A stretch of DNA of 64,000 bases from Actinophytocola sp963727495 (GCA_963727495.1 CAVSGQ010000009.1:124001-188000), one strand, 5' to 3'; positions 26,615 to 35,323 are shown, counted from the first letter of the stretch. Notes: generated from the letters alone by a model not told the origin. Program-made: numbers and translations.

Positions 26615-27337
26615 GTGAGGCGGGTGGTGACGACCCGTGCCGGTGGCCGGTCGAAGCCGCCGTACGAGTCGTTCAACCTGGGGGCCGGCGTCGGCGACGA
26701 GCCGGCCGCGGTGACCGCCAACCGGCACCGCCTGGCCGACGAGCTCGGGCTGCGGCGCGAGCGGCTCGTCTGGATGGAACAGGTGCACGGGCGCAACGCG
26801 GAGATCGTGGACGGCCCGGTGCCGGACGCGGTGGAGGCGACCGACGCGCTCGTGACCGCGGAGCCGGGGCTCGCGCTCGTCGCGCTGTGTGCCGACTGCG
26901 TGCCAGTGCTGCTCGCCGACCCGGAGGCCGGGGTGGTCGGCGCCGTGCACGCCGGGCGGGTCGGCGCCCGGGTCGGCGTGGTGCCCGCGGCCCTGGACGC
27001 CATGCGCCGGGCCGGCGCGTCGGTCGACCGGATCGAGGTGCTGCTCGGCCCGGCCGCGTGCGGCGAGTGCTACGAGGTCCCCGCCACGATGCGTGACGAC
27101 GTGGAGAAGCACCTGCCGGGCAGCGCGTCCCGGACGCGGAAGGGCACGCCGGGCCTGGACCTGCGCGCCGGGCTCTGGCGGCAACTCACCGACGCGGGTG
27201 TCGCGAAGATCGGGGTCGACCCGAGATGCACCGTTGAGGACGCAACGTTGTTCAGTCACCGCAGAGAAGGCACCACTGGGCGATTGGCCGCCCTGACCTG
27301 GCTGGAACCGGACGCCGACCCCGGCAGATCGGAATGA
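26615..27337 (+). CDS. pgeF: Multicopper-oxidase-fold purine nucleoside phosphorylase PgeF (YfiH/LACC1 family)
   Basis: A protein of 240 residues. YfiH family proteins have been shown to act on purine nucleosides and, in some bacteria, to edit misincorporated L-serine in muropeptides. Metal ligands are visible as the His in MEQVHG, the Cys in LCADCVPVLL and the His in AVHAG. The GTG at 26615 follows GGGGAG by 7 bp; an in-frame GTG at 26582 would add 11 residues. It lies directly after ftsZ, a common location, and overlaps yggS (ATGA). Confidence 0.9.
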   Translation: MRRVVTTRAGGRSKPPYESFNLGAGVGDEPAAVTANRHRLADELGLRRERLVWMEQVHGRNAEIVDGPVPDAVEATDALVTAEPGLALVALCADCVPVLLADPEAGVVGAVHAGRVGARVGVVPAALDAMRRAGASVDRIEVLLGPAACGECYEVPATMRDDVEKHLPGSASRTRKGTPGLDLRAGLWRQLTDAGVAKIGVDPRCTVEDATLFSHRREGTTGRLAALTWLEPDADPGRSE

Positions 27338-28074
27338 CCCGGCCGGACACCGCGCGGCGCGAGCAGCTCGCGACGGCGCTGGCCGCGGTCCGTGAGCGGA
27401 TCGCCGCCGGCTGCCACCGCGCCGGCCGCGCCCCCGGGGACGTCCGCCTGGTCGCGGTGACCAAGACCTTCCCGGTCACCGACGCCGCGCTGCTCACCGA
27501 TCTGGGCATGCTCGACCTCGGCGAGAACCGTGAGCAGGAGGCCGCCGCCAAGGCCGCTGAGCTGCGCGAACTCCGCCCGGACGCGGACGTGCGGTGGCAC
27601 ATGGTGGGCCGGCTGCAGCGGAACAAGGCGCGCTCGGTGGTGCGCTGGGCGGCCGAGGTCCAGTCGGTCGACTCGGTCCGGCTGGCCCGCGCCCTCGACC
27701 GCGCCACCGGCGCCGCGCGGGAGGCGGGCGAGCGCGCCGCGCCGCTGGACGTCCTGATCCAGGCGAGCATCGACGGGGATCCCGAGCGCGGCGGCTGCCC
27801 GCTCGACACGCTGACCGAGCTGGCCGATGAGGTCGCTGGATCGGGTGAATTGCGGCTGCGCGGCCTGATGGCCGTCGCGCCCCTCACGATGGACCCCGGG
27901 GAGGCCTTCGGAACACTGGCCCGAGCAGCCGATCGGCTGCGCAGTGATCACCCGGCGGCGACGGAGCTCTCCGCCGGGATGACCAATGATCTTGAGATCG
28001 CGATTACGCACGGTTCTACCTGCGTGCGTGTCGGAACCGCGCTGCTCGGTACCCGGGGGTTAGCCTCGCCCTAA
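27334..28074 (+). CDS. YggS family pyridoxal phosphate homeostasis protein
   Basis: A protein of 246 residues. Single-domain TIM-barrel PLP-binding protein (PLPBP/YggS). The lysine that forms the Schiff base is Lys44 in VAVTKTFP. Other conserved motifs are GENREQEAAAK, WHMVGRLQRNKAR and SAGMTNDLEIAI near the end. It controls free PLP rather than catalysing a defined reaction. Its position between pgeF and sepF is conserved in actinobacteria. Confidence 0.93.
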   Translation: MTRPDTARREQLATALAAVRERIAAGCHRAGRAPGDVRLVAVTKTFPVTDAALLTDLGMLDLGENREQEAAAKAAELRELRPDADVRWHMVGRLQRNKARSVVRWAAEVQSVDSVRLARALDRATGAAREAGERAAPLDVLIQASIDGDPERGGCPLDTLTELADEVAGSGELRLRGLMAVAPLTMDPGEAFGTLARAADRLRSDHPAATELSAGMTNDLEIAITHGSTCVRVGTALLGTRGLASP

Positions 28075-28110
28075 CACATGTTCGGAAGGCCGCAGGTAAC
28101 GAGGGCAGGT

Positions 28111-28824
28111 ATGGGCACGCTGCAGAAGCTGAAGGCCTACTTCGGGATGGTCCCTGCCGACGAGTACGACGGCTACGACCTCGATGACCTCGACGATGCT
28201 GCCATGGACTACCGGTCCGGCTACGGGCGGCCCGAGTACCTGGGCGACTCCGACGACTACGAACCGTACCCGGAGCGCGCCCCCCGCCGCGGCGTACCCG
28301 CAGGTCGGCGCGGGTACCGGGAGGAGATGGACGGCGACGGCTACGCCGAGCGGTACGACGATCGGCTGGACACCGAGCTGTCCGCACGCGCCGACGTCCC
28401 GCAGCGCGCGGCCCCCCGCCCGCGGGCCAACCCGACGTGGGCGACGACCGCGCCGGTGCAGGGTTCGCTGGCCGTGGAGCCCCGCCGTGACCCGGCGCCG
28501 CGACCGCGTCCGGCCGAGCCCGCGCCGGCCTCCACCGGCTACCCGATGGGGCGGATCGTCACCCTGCACCCGACCAGCTTCGCCGAGGCCAGGACCATCG
28601 GCGAGCACTACCGCGACGGAACCCCGGTGATCATGAACCTGACCGAGCTGGAGGACGCGGACGCGCGCCGCCTGGTCGACTTCGCGGCCGGGCTCGCGTT
28701 CGCCATGCGGGGCTCGATGGACAAGGTCACCAACAAGGTGTTCCTCATCTCACCGCCCAACCAGGACCCGACCGCCGAGGACAAGCGCCGGATAGCGGAG
28801 GGCGGGTTGCTCAACCGAACGTGA
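28111..28824 (+). CDS. sepF: Cell division protein SepF
   Basis: A protein of 237 residues. The N-terminal amphipathic helix MGTLQKLKAYFGM is the SepF membrane anchor, followed by an acidic Tyr/Asp-rich linker and the C-terminal SepF (DUF552) domain. That domain runs from RIVTLHPTSFAEARTIGEHY through AFAMRGSMDKVTNKVFLISPP. In actinobacteria, which lack FtsA, SepF is the membrane tether of FtsZ. The ATG at 28111 is chosen because the family starts with this helix; an upstream ATG at 28078 lacks similarity. It overlaps yggT by 4 bp. Confidence 0.95.
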   Translation: MGTLQKLKAYFGMVPADEYDGYDLDDLDDAAMDYRSGYGRPEYLGDSDDYEPYPERAPRRGVPAGRRGYREEMDGDGYAERYDDRLDTELSARADVPQRAAPRPRANPTWATTAPVQGSLAVEPRRDPAPRPRPAEPAPASTGYPMGRIVTLHPTSFAEARTIGEHYRDGTPVIMNLTELEDADARRLVDFAAGLAFAMRGSMDKVTNKVFLISPPNQDPTAEDKRRIAEGGLLNRT

Positions 28825-29129
28825 TTGATGGCAGAGTTGACAACGTGGATCCCCTCCGGCTTGTCTTGTATTGGGTACTGTTCGTCTTCTGGCTGTTCCT
28901 GACCGCCCGAGTCGTGGTCGAGCTCGTACGAGCGTTCGCGAGGGAGTGGCGCCCGGCCGGTGGGGTTGCGGTAACGCTGGAGACCATCTACACAGTGACC
29001 GATCCTCCGGTCCGCCTGGTCCGTCGGTTGATCCCGACGGTCCGGATCGGGGGCGTAGGGCTGGACCTGTCGATTATGGTGCTGCTGTTGGTCGTGTTCA
29101 TACTGATGCGACTGGCCTATCCCGGGTGA
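28821..29129 (+). CDS. YggT family membrane protein
   Basis: A protein of 102 residues. Two hydrophobic helices (about residues 14-34 and 80-99) flank the loop TDPPVRLVRRLIPTVRIGGVGLDLS, which is the YggT signature. Family members are linked to osmotic tolerance and sit beside sepF and divIVA in many Gram-positive genomes. The GTG at 28821 overlaps the sepF stop; a second in-frame GTG near 28842 is possible. Confidence 0.9.
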   Translation: MIDGRVDNVDPLRLVLYWVLFVFWLFLTARVVVELVRAFAREWRPAGGVAVTLETIYTVTDPPVRLVRRLIPTVRIGGVGLDLSIMVLLLVVFILMRLAYPG

Positions 29130-29177
29130 TGGGGACACCCTGGATGACCGCAGCCGATGAGTGCGTGAGGTGATCAG

Positions 29178-30018
29178 ATGTCGTTGACCCCCGCTGACGT
29201 TCATAACGTCGCGTTCAGCAAGCCTCCCATTGGCAAGCGGGGCTACAACGAGGACGAGGTGGACGCCTTCCTTGACCTGGTCGAGGTGGAGCTGTCCCGG
29301 CTCATCGAGGAGAACAACGACCTGCGTGCGCAGGTCGAGCAGCTCGACGCCCAGCTCGAGTCGGCACGTGCCGACATCGAGAGCGCGAGCCACGCGGTGC
29401 CGGCGCCCCCAGCGCGTCGAGGAGCCGCGCCGGCTCACGCCGGTGCCGCCGCCGAGCGCGATGGAGCAGACCTCCCCGGGCGGTGCCGGTGGCGATCATC
29501 ACGTGCAGGCCGCGAAGGTGCTGGGCCTCGCCCAGGAGATGGCCGACCGGCTGACCGGCGAGGCCAAGGCCGAGTCCGACGGCATGCTGGCGGAGGCCCG
29601 GACCAAGTCCGAGCAGCTGCTCTCCGAGGCCCGCGCCAAGTCCGACACCATGATCAACGAGGCGCGCACCCGGGCCGAGACGATGCTCAACGACGCGCGC
29701 ACCCGGGCCGAGACGCTGGAACGTCAGGCACGGGACAAGGCGACCACGCTGGAACGCGACGCGCAGCGGCAGCACTCCGAGGTGCTGGGCCAGGTGCAGG
29801 CGGAACGCACGGCGCTCGAGAAGAAGATCGACGAGCTGCGGACGTTCGAGCGCGAGTACCGGACCAGGCTGAAGACGTTCCTCGAGTCGAGCCTGCGCGA
29901 GCTGGGTGACCGCGGGTCCGCGGCGCCGACCACGGGCTCGCCGGGATCGTCGGACGGTGGCCGCTCCTCGGGCCAGCAGGGGTACGCGTTCGGTCCGCGC
30001 GCCGCCGAAGCCGGCTGA
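29178..30018 (+). CDS. divIVA: Polar growth/septum protein DivIVA (Wag31), frame broken by one indel
   Basis: Coiled-coil scaffold marking poles in actinobacteria. The N-terminal membrane-binding domain is intact (MSLTPADVHNVAFSKPPIG, then GYNEDEVDAFLDLVEVELSRL). The frame shifts at the C run 29406-29410 (probably one extra C), and the rest continues in another frame from QRVEEPRRLTP. Removing one base gives 279 residues, a normal length. The C-terminal coiled coil contains four 11-residue repeats of the type EARTKSEQLLS (about 29593-29724). Because the gene is essential in relatives, a sequencing error is the likely cause. Stop is at 30016-30018. Confidence 0.9.
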
Positions 30019-30060
30019 GGCCGGCCGGGGGGCTCGCGCCCGCGGTAGCGGACGGTTCGC

Positions 30061-30732
30061 GTGCTGTATCTCGTTCTGGGCTTGGTGCTGGCGGCCTTCG
30101 GGCTGCTGATCGCGGCGCTGACCACGGCCAACACGCTGTTCGCGTGGATCTCGGTCTCGGTCAGCGTGGTGGCGGCCGGGCTGCTGGTCCTCGACTGGAT
30201 CCGCGGACGTCGTCGCGTGGCCGACGCCTATGACGACCTCGGGGACCGATCACCGGTGCCCGACGAGCCGCCGTTCGGCGACGAGACACCGCCATTCACC
30301 GAAACGGTGCGAAGCGACGCGGCGCGCGCCGCGTCCCATGTGGAGCCTGCCGGCGCCGAGCCGGCCGCCGCGCTGGTCCCCGACGGGCCCGCCGCGGCAG
30401 AGGAGCCCGCCGACCGTCCGATCGACCGACGGGTCGACCGCCCGATCGACCCGCCGCCGGACCGGCCTCCCGACCCGCCGCCCGCCGAGGACGCCGGCGA
30501 GCCGGGGGAGGAGCAGACCGACGCCGCCGACCTGTTCGTGGTGAGCGACCTGCGGGTCGAGGTCCGCGTCGTCGACGAGCACCCCCGCTACCACCTGGCG
30601 AGCTGCACCTACCTGCTCGACAAGCCGACGCTGCCGCTGCCGGTCGTCGAGGCCCGTCAGCTGGGCTTCACGCCGTGCGTGCGCTGCGGCCCGGACGCCA
30701 CCCTGGCCGCCCGGCACCGAGCCGCGCGTTAA
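30061..30732 (+). CDS. Membrane protein with C-terminal Cys cluster, downstream of divIVA
   Basis: A protein of 223 residues that I do not recognise by name. Two membrane helices fill residues 1 to about 47 (VLGLVLAAFGLLIAALTTAN, then WISVSVSVVAAGLLVLDW). A long acidic Pro-rich linker follows, and then a C-terminal module with YHLASCTYLL and GFTPCVRCGPD. The spacing of His/Cys and the PCxxC pair resembles the Ada-type metal-binding module. The protein may work with DivIVA, but only its position says so. Its TAA stop is the target duplication of the 162-bp element that follows immediately. Confidence 0.75.
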   Translation: MLYLVLGLVLAAFGLLIAALTTANTLFAWISVSVSVVAAGLLVLDWIRGRRRVADAYDDLGDRSPVPDEPPFGDETPPFTETVRSDAARAASHVEPAGAEPAAALVPDGPAAAEEPADRPIDRRVDRPIDPPPDRPPDPPPAEDAGEPGEEQTDAADLFVVSDLRVEVRVVDEHPRYHLASCTYLLDKPTLPLPVVEARQLGFTPCVRCGPDATLAARHRAAR

Positions 30733-30894
30733 GCGGCCGCGCAGATTGGCACGGCGGCGCCCGCCGCGCCGAGGTGGCGCCTCGCGACACCGCGCCGGCA
30801 TCGAAGTACGGTCCAGTACGCCGACGCCGGCGCGGCACCGCGATGCATCCACCTCGATCACGGCGGGCATCCACCAGCCAATCTGCGCGGCCTC
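30733..30894 (+). mobile_element. 162-bp palindromic MITE-like element, copy 1
   Basis: The element is identical over at least 157 bp to the copy at 51095-51256. Terminal inverted repeats of 18 bp: left GCGGCCGCGCAGATTGGC, right end complementary to GAGGCCGCGCAGATTGGC. It is flanked by TAA at 30730-30732 and TAA at 30895-30897, a 3-bp target duplication; the left TAA is the stop codon of the preceding gene. The interior is also an imperfect palindrome centred on GTACGGTCCAGTAC, so the whole element can fold into one hairpin. It carries no transposase. Confidence 0.85.
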
Positions 30895-30930
30895 TAAGCC
30901 GGTTGCCCGCCTTCGCTATCCTGGTCACAG

Positions 30931-31134
30931 CGGCGCTGATCCGGCCATCACCGGGGAGCCTCCGGAAGAACGGGCGCGAGCCTCAGTAGAACCGGACGGG
31001 ACGGCCCGTCACAGCCGACCGACGAGAGGCCGGACACCGTATTCGCGCGGCATCCGGCAAGCGGGGTGGTACCGCGGCGTGAGTCGTCCCCGTGTGCAGG
31101 CACACGAGGCATACGACGACCGCGAGGAACCCCG
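30931..31134 (+). promoter_or_regulatory. ileS T-box riboswitch leader (translational type)
   Basis: The conserved T-box bulge sequence GGGTGGTACCGCGG (31064-31077) is present. Its TGGT would pair with the ACCA acceptor end of uncharged tRNA-Ile. Upstream, an Ile codon ATC in a short stem I loop (30947-30949) precedes CCGGGGAGCCTCCGG and AAGAAC, the stem II/IIA hallmark of actinobacterial ileS T-boxes. The leader ends at the ribosome site CGAGGA (31122-31127), with no terminator, so control of translation initiation is expected. A TATCCT -10 lies at 30917-30922. Confidence 0.9.
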
Positions 31135-34100
31135 ATGGCATACCCCAAGGCGCAGTTCGGACCCGACCGGGCGGTCGCGTCCCAGCCGTCCTTCCCGAAC
31201 CTCGAGCTGGCCGTGCTCGACTACTGGGACGCCGACCGCACCTTCCAGGCCACCATCGACGCCCGTCCGGTCGGCACCGACGGCGGCAACGAGTTCGTCT
31301 TCTACGACGGCCCGCCGTTCGCCAACGGCCTGCCGCACTACGGCCACCTGCTGACCGGCTACGTCAAGGACGTCGTGCCGCGCTACCAGACCATGCGCGG
31401 CCAGCCAGTCGAGCGCCGGTTCGGCTGGGACTGCCACGGCCTGCCCGCGGAGTTCGAGGCCGAGAAGCAGCTCGGCATCAAGACCAAGGCCGAGATCGAG
31501 GAGATGGGCGTCGCCGAGTTCAACGACGCCTGCCGCGCCTCGGTGCTGCAGTACACCGAGGAGTGGCGCGAGTACGTCACCCGGCAGGCCCGCTGGGTCG
31601 ACTTCGACAACGACTACAAGACGCTCGACCTGGACTTCATGGAGAGCGTCATGTGGGCGTTCAAGTCCCTGTGGGACAAGGGCCTGGTCTACGAGGGCTA
31701 CCGCGTCCTGTGGTACTGCTGGCGCTGCGAGACGCCACTGTCCAACACCGAGACCCGGATGGACGACGTCTACCTCGACCGCCAGGACCCGGCCGTCACG
31801 GTCGGCCTGCGGCTCGAGACCGGCGAGCTGGCGCTGGTGTGGACGACGACGCCGTGGACGCTGCCGTCGAACCTCGCGATGGCCGTGCACCCCGACGTCG
31901 ACTACGTGACCGTCGAGCACGAACGGCGAGCGCTACCTGCTGGCCGAGGCCCGGGTCGCGGCCTACGCCCGCGAGCTGGGCGAGGACCCGCCGGTGCGTG
32001 GCCCGGTACAAGGGCAGCCGACCTGCTCGGCCGCCGCTACACGCCGCCGTTCGACTTCTTCGCGGGCGCCGAGAACGCGCACCGGGTCCTGGCCGCCGAC
32101 TACGTCACCACCGAGGACGGCACCGGGCATCGTGCACATCGCGCCCGCCTTCGGCGAGGAGGACAAGGTCGTCACCGACGCGGCCGGCATCGACGCCGGT
32201 CACCCCGGTCGACGTGCACGGCCGGTTCGACGCGACAGGTCCCGCCGTACGAGGGCATGCACGTCTTCGACGCCAACGGCCAGATCATCCGCGACCTCAA
32301 GGCCGCCGGGAAGCTGCTGCGCCACGAGACCTACGACCACCCGTACCCGCACTGCTGGCGCTGCGGCAACCCGCTCATCCAGCGCGCGGTGTCGTCGTGG
32401 TTCGTCGCGGTCACCAAGTTCCGCGACCGGATGGTCGAGCTGAACCAGCAGATCAACTGGGTGCCCGAGCACGTCCGGGACGGCCAGTTCGGCAAGTGGC
32501 TGGAGAACGCCCGCGACTGGTCGATCTCGCGCAACCGGTTCTGGGGCTCGCCGATCCCGGTGTGGGTGTCGGACGACCCCGAGTACCCGCGCACCGACGT
32601 GTACGGCTCGCTGGACGAGATCGAGCGCGACTTCGGCGTGCGACCCACCGACCTGCACCGCCCGTTCGTCGACGAGCTGACCCGGCCCAACCCGGACGAC
32701 CCGACCGGGCGGTCGATGATGCGCCGGGTGCCCGAGGTGCTGGACTGCTGGTTCGAGTCCGGGTCGATGCCGTACGCCCAGGTGCACTACCCGTTCGAGA
32801 ACGCGGACTGGTTCGAGCACCACTACCCGGGTGACTTCATCGTCGAGTACAACGGCCAGACGCGCGGCTGGTTCTACACCATGCACGTGCTGGCGACGGC
32901 GCTGTTCGACCGGCCGGCGTTCCGCAACTGTCGTGGCGCACGGCATCGTGCTCGGCGACGACGGGCAGAAGATGTCCAAGTCGCGCAAGAACTACCCGGA
33001 CGTCAACGAGGTGTTCGCGCGCGACGGCTCGGACGCGATGCGCTGGTTCCTGATGGCCTCGCCGATCCTGCGCGGCGGCGACCTGGTGGTCACCGAGCGC
33101 GGCATCCGGGACGCGGTCCGCCAGGCCGTGCTGCCGCTGTGGAACTGCTGGTACTTCCTGGCGCTGTACGCGAACGCGGAGTCGGTCGAGGGCACCTGGC
33201 GGACGGACTCGCCGCACGTGCTCGACCGGTACGTGCTGGCCAAGACGCGCTCGCTGGTCGTGTCCACCCGCGAGGCGCTGGACGACTACGACCTGTCCGG
33301 CGCGTGCGCGGGCGTGCGGGACTACCTGGAGGCGCTGACCAACTGGTACGTCCGCCGCTCGCGGGACCGCTTCTGGGACGGCGACCGGGACGCGATCGAC
33401 ACGCTGCACACGGTGCTCGAGGTGGTGTGCCGGGTGGTCGCGCCGTTGCTGCCGCTGACCGCGGAGGCGGTGTGGCGCGGGCTGACCGGCGAGCGCTCGG
33501 TGCACCTCGCCGACTGGCCGGCCGACGACCTGCTGCCCGCCGACGACGAGCTGGTGACCGCGATGGACCGGGTGCGGCAGGTGTGCTCGGCCGCGCTCGG
33601 GCTGCGCAAGGCGAACAAGCTGCGGGTGCGGCTGCCGCTGGCATCGCTGGTGGTGGCCGCGCCGGACGCCGCCGTGCTCGAGCCGTTCACCGCGCTGGTC
33701 GCGGACGAGGTGAACGTCAAGCAGGTCTCGCTGACCACCGACGTGGCGGCGCACGGCCACTTCGAGCTCGTGGTCAACGCGCGGGCGTGCGGGCCGCGGC
33801 TCGGCGCGGACACCCAGAAGGTCATCCGCGCGGTGAAGGCGGGGGAGTGGACCACCACCGGCGACACCGTCGTGGCGGCGGGCATCGAGCTGCTGCCGGG
33901 CGAGTTCCAGCGCCGCCTGGTGGCCACCGACACCGGCGCCACCGCGGAGCTGCCCGCGTCGTCCGGCCTGGTCGTGCTGGACACCGTGACGACCCCGGAG
34001 CTGGAGGCGGAGGGCATCGCCCGCGACCTGGTCCGGGTGGTCCAGCAGGCGCGCCGTGCCGCCGGCCTGGACGTGGCCGACCGGATAGCGCTCACGGTCC

Positions 34101-34255
34101 AGGCGCCCGACGAGGTCGTGGCCGCGGTCCGCGCCCACGAGGCGTTCGTGGCCGGCGAGACCCTGGCCGACGAGGTGTCCTACGGCCCGGCGACGGGCTT
34201 CGAGGGCGCCGTCGGCGACGGCATCGGCGTGACCGTGCGGGTGACGCGGCGCTGA
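31135..34255 (+). CDS. ileS: Isoleucyl-tRNA synthetase, frame broken by seven single-base insertions
   Basis: Class I synthetase charging tRNA-Ile. The HIGH-type motif is H68-Y-G-H71 (PPFANGLPHYGH), and the KMSKS motif is in GDDGQKMSKSRKN. The editing domain begins with WTTTPWTLPSNLAMAV. The frame breaks near 31921, 31997, 32016, 32126, 32198, 32237 and 32941; each is explained by one extra base. Removing seven bases gives 1038 codons (1037 residues), the normal size for the actinobacterial enzyme. The gene is essential, so an error-prone assembly is more likely than real decay. The start is ATG at 31135 behind CGAGGA, under T-box control. Confidence 0.93.
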
Positions 34256-34275
34256 GCACTCCGTTCCGGTTCGCG

Positions 34276-34539
34276 GTGCGCGTCAAGCCCGGCGCGCGCC
34301 GCGAGTCGGTCGGCGGCCGCTGGGCCAGCGGTGCGCTCGTCGTGGCGGTGGCCGCGCCGGCGGTCGAGGGCAAGGCGAACGAGGCCGTGCGCCGCGCGCT
34401 CGCGAGCGCGTTCGGCGTGCGCCGCCAGGACGTCACGATCGTCACCGGCGAGCGCGGCCGGGACAAGATCGTCGAGGTGGCGGGCGGCGACGAGGCCCGC
34501 CTCACGGAGCTGCTCGACCGTGCCCGCACGGCCACCTGA
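34276..34539 (+). CDS. DUF167 (YggU) family protein
   Basis: A protein of 87 residues from GTG at 34276. It contains the DUF167 core VRVKPGARRESVGGRW, then VEGKANEAVRRALASAFGVRR and VTIVTGERGRDKIVEV. The function of the family is unknown. The similarity continues upstream to FRFAV, and the only start-like codon there is CTG at 34252, which would overlap the ileS stop as CTGA, matching the coupling style of this genome. The true start is therefore open. Confidence 0.8.
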   Translation: MRVKPGARRESVGGRWASGALVVAVAAPAVEGKANEAVRRALASAFGVRRQDVTIVTGERGRDKIVEVAGGDEARLTELLDRARTAT

Positions 34540-34556
34540 CGAGCGCGCCCCTCTGG

Positions 34557-34946
34557 TCAGGCCGGTGGCACCGGCTCGACGCGCCGGCGCAGCAGGCAGA
34601 ACTCGTTGCCCTCGGGATCGGCGAGCACGTGCCAGGACTCCTCGCCGGTCTGGCCCACGTCGGCCGGTGTCGCGCCCAGCGCCAGCAGGCGGTCGAGCTC
34701 CTGCTGCTGGGAGTGGTCGGTCGCGTTCACGTCGATGTGCAGCCGCAGCTTGTCCCGCTTGGCCTCGGGCACCGCGGCGAACACCAGCGTCGGCTGCGGG
34801 CCGCCGAAGCCGACGCCCGGCGGGCCGATCTCGATGTCGTCCCCCTCGCGGCCGATCTCCACGTAGCCGAGCACCGCGGACCAGAACGCGGCCAACCGCT
34901 CGGCGTCGGCGCAGTCGATGACCAGCTCGGTGATGCGGCAACTCAT
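34557..34946 (-). CDS. VOC superfamily (glyoxalase/dioxygenase-fold) protein
   Basis: A protein of 129 residues. The paired beta-alpha-beta-beta-beta modules are seen from ITELVIDCADAERLAAFWSAVLGY to SWHVLADPEGNEFCLL, with likely metal-ligand positions in HIDVNAT and NEFCLL. This is typical of glyoxalase-like VOC proteins; the substrate cannot be told. The ATG at 34946 has TAGGGT 7 bp upstream, suggesting a leaderless mRNA. The gene is downstream of the repeat array. Confidence 0.85.
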   Translation of the reverse strand: MSCRITELVIDCADAERLAAFWSAVLGYVEIGREGDDIEIGPPGVGFGGPQPTLVFAAVPEAKRDKLRLHIDVNATDHSQQQELDRLLALGATPADVGQTGEESWHVLADPEGNEFCLLRRRVEPVPPA

Positions 34947-35323
34947 GTGGCGAACCCTAACCGCCACCCCGCCCACCACGCGGCGAGGTCCGTCGCCGCC
35001 GCATCGAGTCGACCCGTCACATGGTCGAGTCGACCCGTCACATGGTCGAGTCGACCCGTCACATGGTCGAGTCGACCCGTCACATGGTCGAGTCGACCCG
35101 TCACATGGTCGAGTCGACCCGTGGCGTTGTCGAGTCGACCCGTCGCATCGTCGAGTCGACGCCGGGCGTCGCCGACCGCGCGGGACGGCGCGTCATCGAT
35201 ACGCCGGCGGGTCGGCTCGGCGGCGTGAGAGGTCGGCTCGCTCGCGTGGGGGGTCGGCTCGGCGATGTGAGAGGTCGGCTCGGCCGCGTGGGGGGTCGGT
35301 TCGGTGATCCGTCCCGCGGAAGG
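34947..35323. other. Non-coding interval between VOC and M28 genes
   Basis: The 377-bp interval contains a leaderless VOC promoter (TAGGGT on the minus strand, about 34954-34959) and the largest of the three 21-bp repeat arrays. A long open frame runs through it on the plus strand, encoding a periodic HMVESTR peptide, but this follows simply from a 21-bp period being divisible by three. Confidence 0.7.
35003..35314. repeat. Array of 21-bp GTCGAC-rich units in opposed orientations (array 2, largest)
   Basis: About seven tandem 21-bp units run from 35003 to 35160; in five of them CACATGG recurs exactly every 21 bp (35018, 35039, 35060, 35081, 35102), the others varying at this position. After a central segment (GACGCCGGGCGTCGCCGA), five units run in the opposite orientation (about 35211-35314) with the core GGTCGGCTCGG, alternating GTGAGA and GTGGGG. 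The two arms are complementary. The array ends about 10 bp from the stop codon of the M28 peptidase gene. Confidence 0.9.

Noticed and set aside
30746..31354. ORF with an MARRRPPRRGG start shared at 30746 and 51108
   Set aside because: The shared peptide is a translation of the 162-bp palindromic element, not a gene; it continues into the T-box and ileS.
31135..34255. Programmed frameshifting or pseudogene in ileS
   Set aside because: Seven breaks without slippery sites in an essential gene, and the length is restored by removing single bases; sequencing error is simpler.
34990..35320. CRISPR array
   Set aside because: Repeats are adjacent 21-mers without spacers, partly in opposite orientations, and no cas genes are near.
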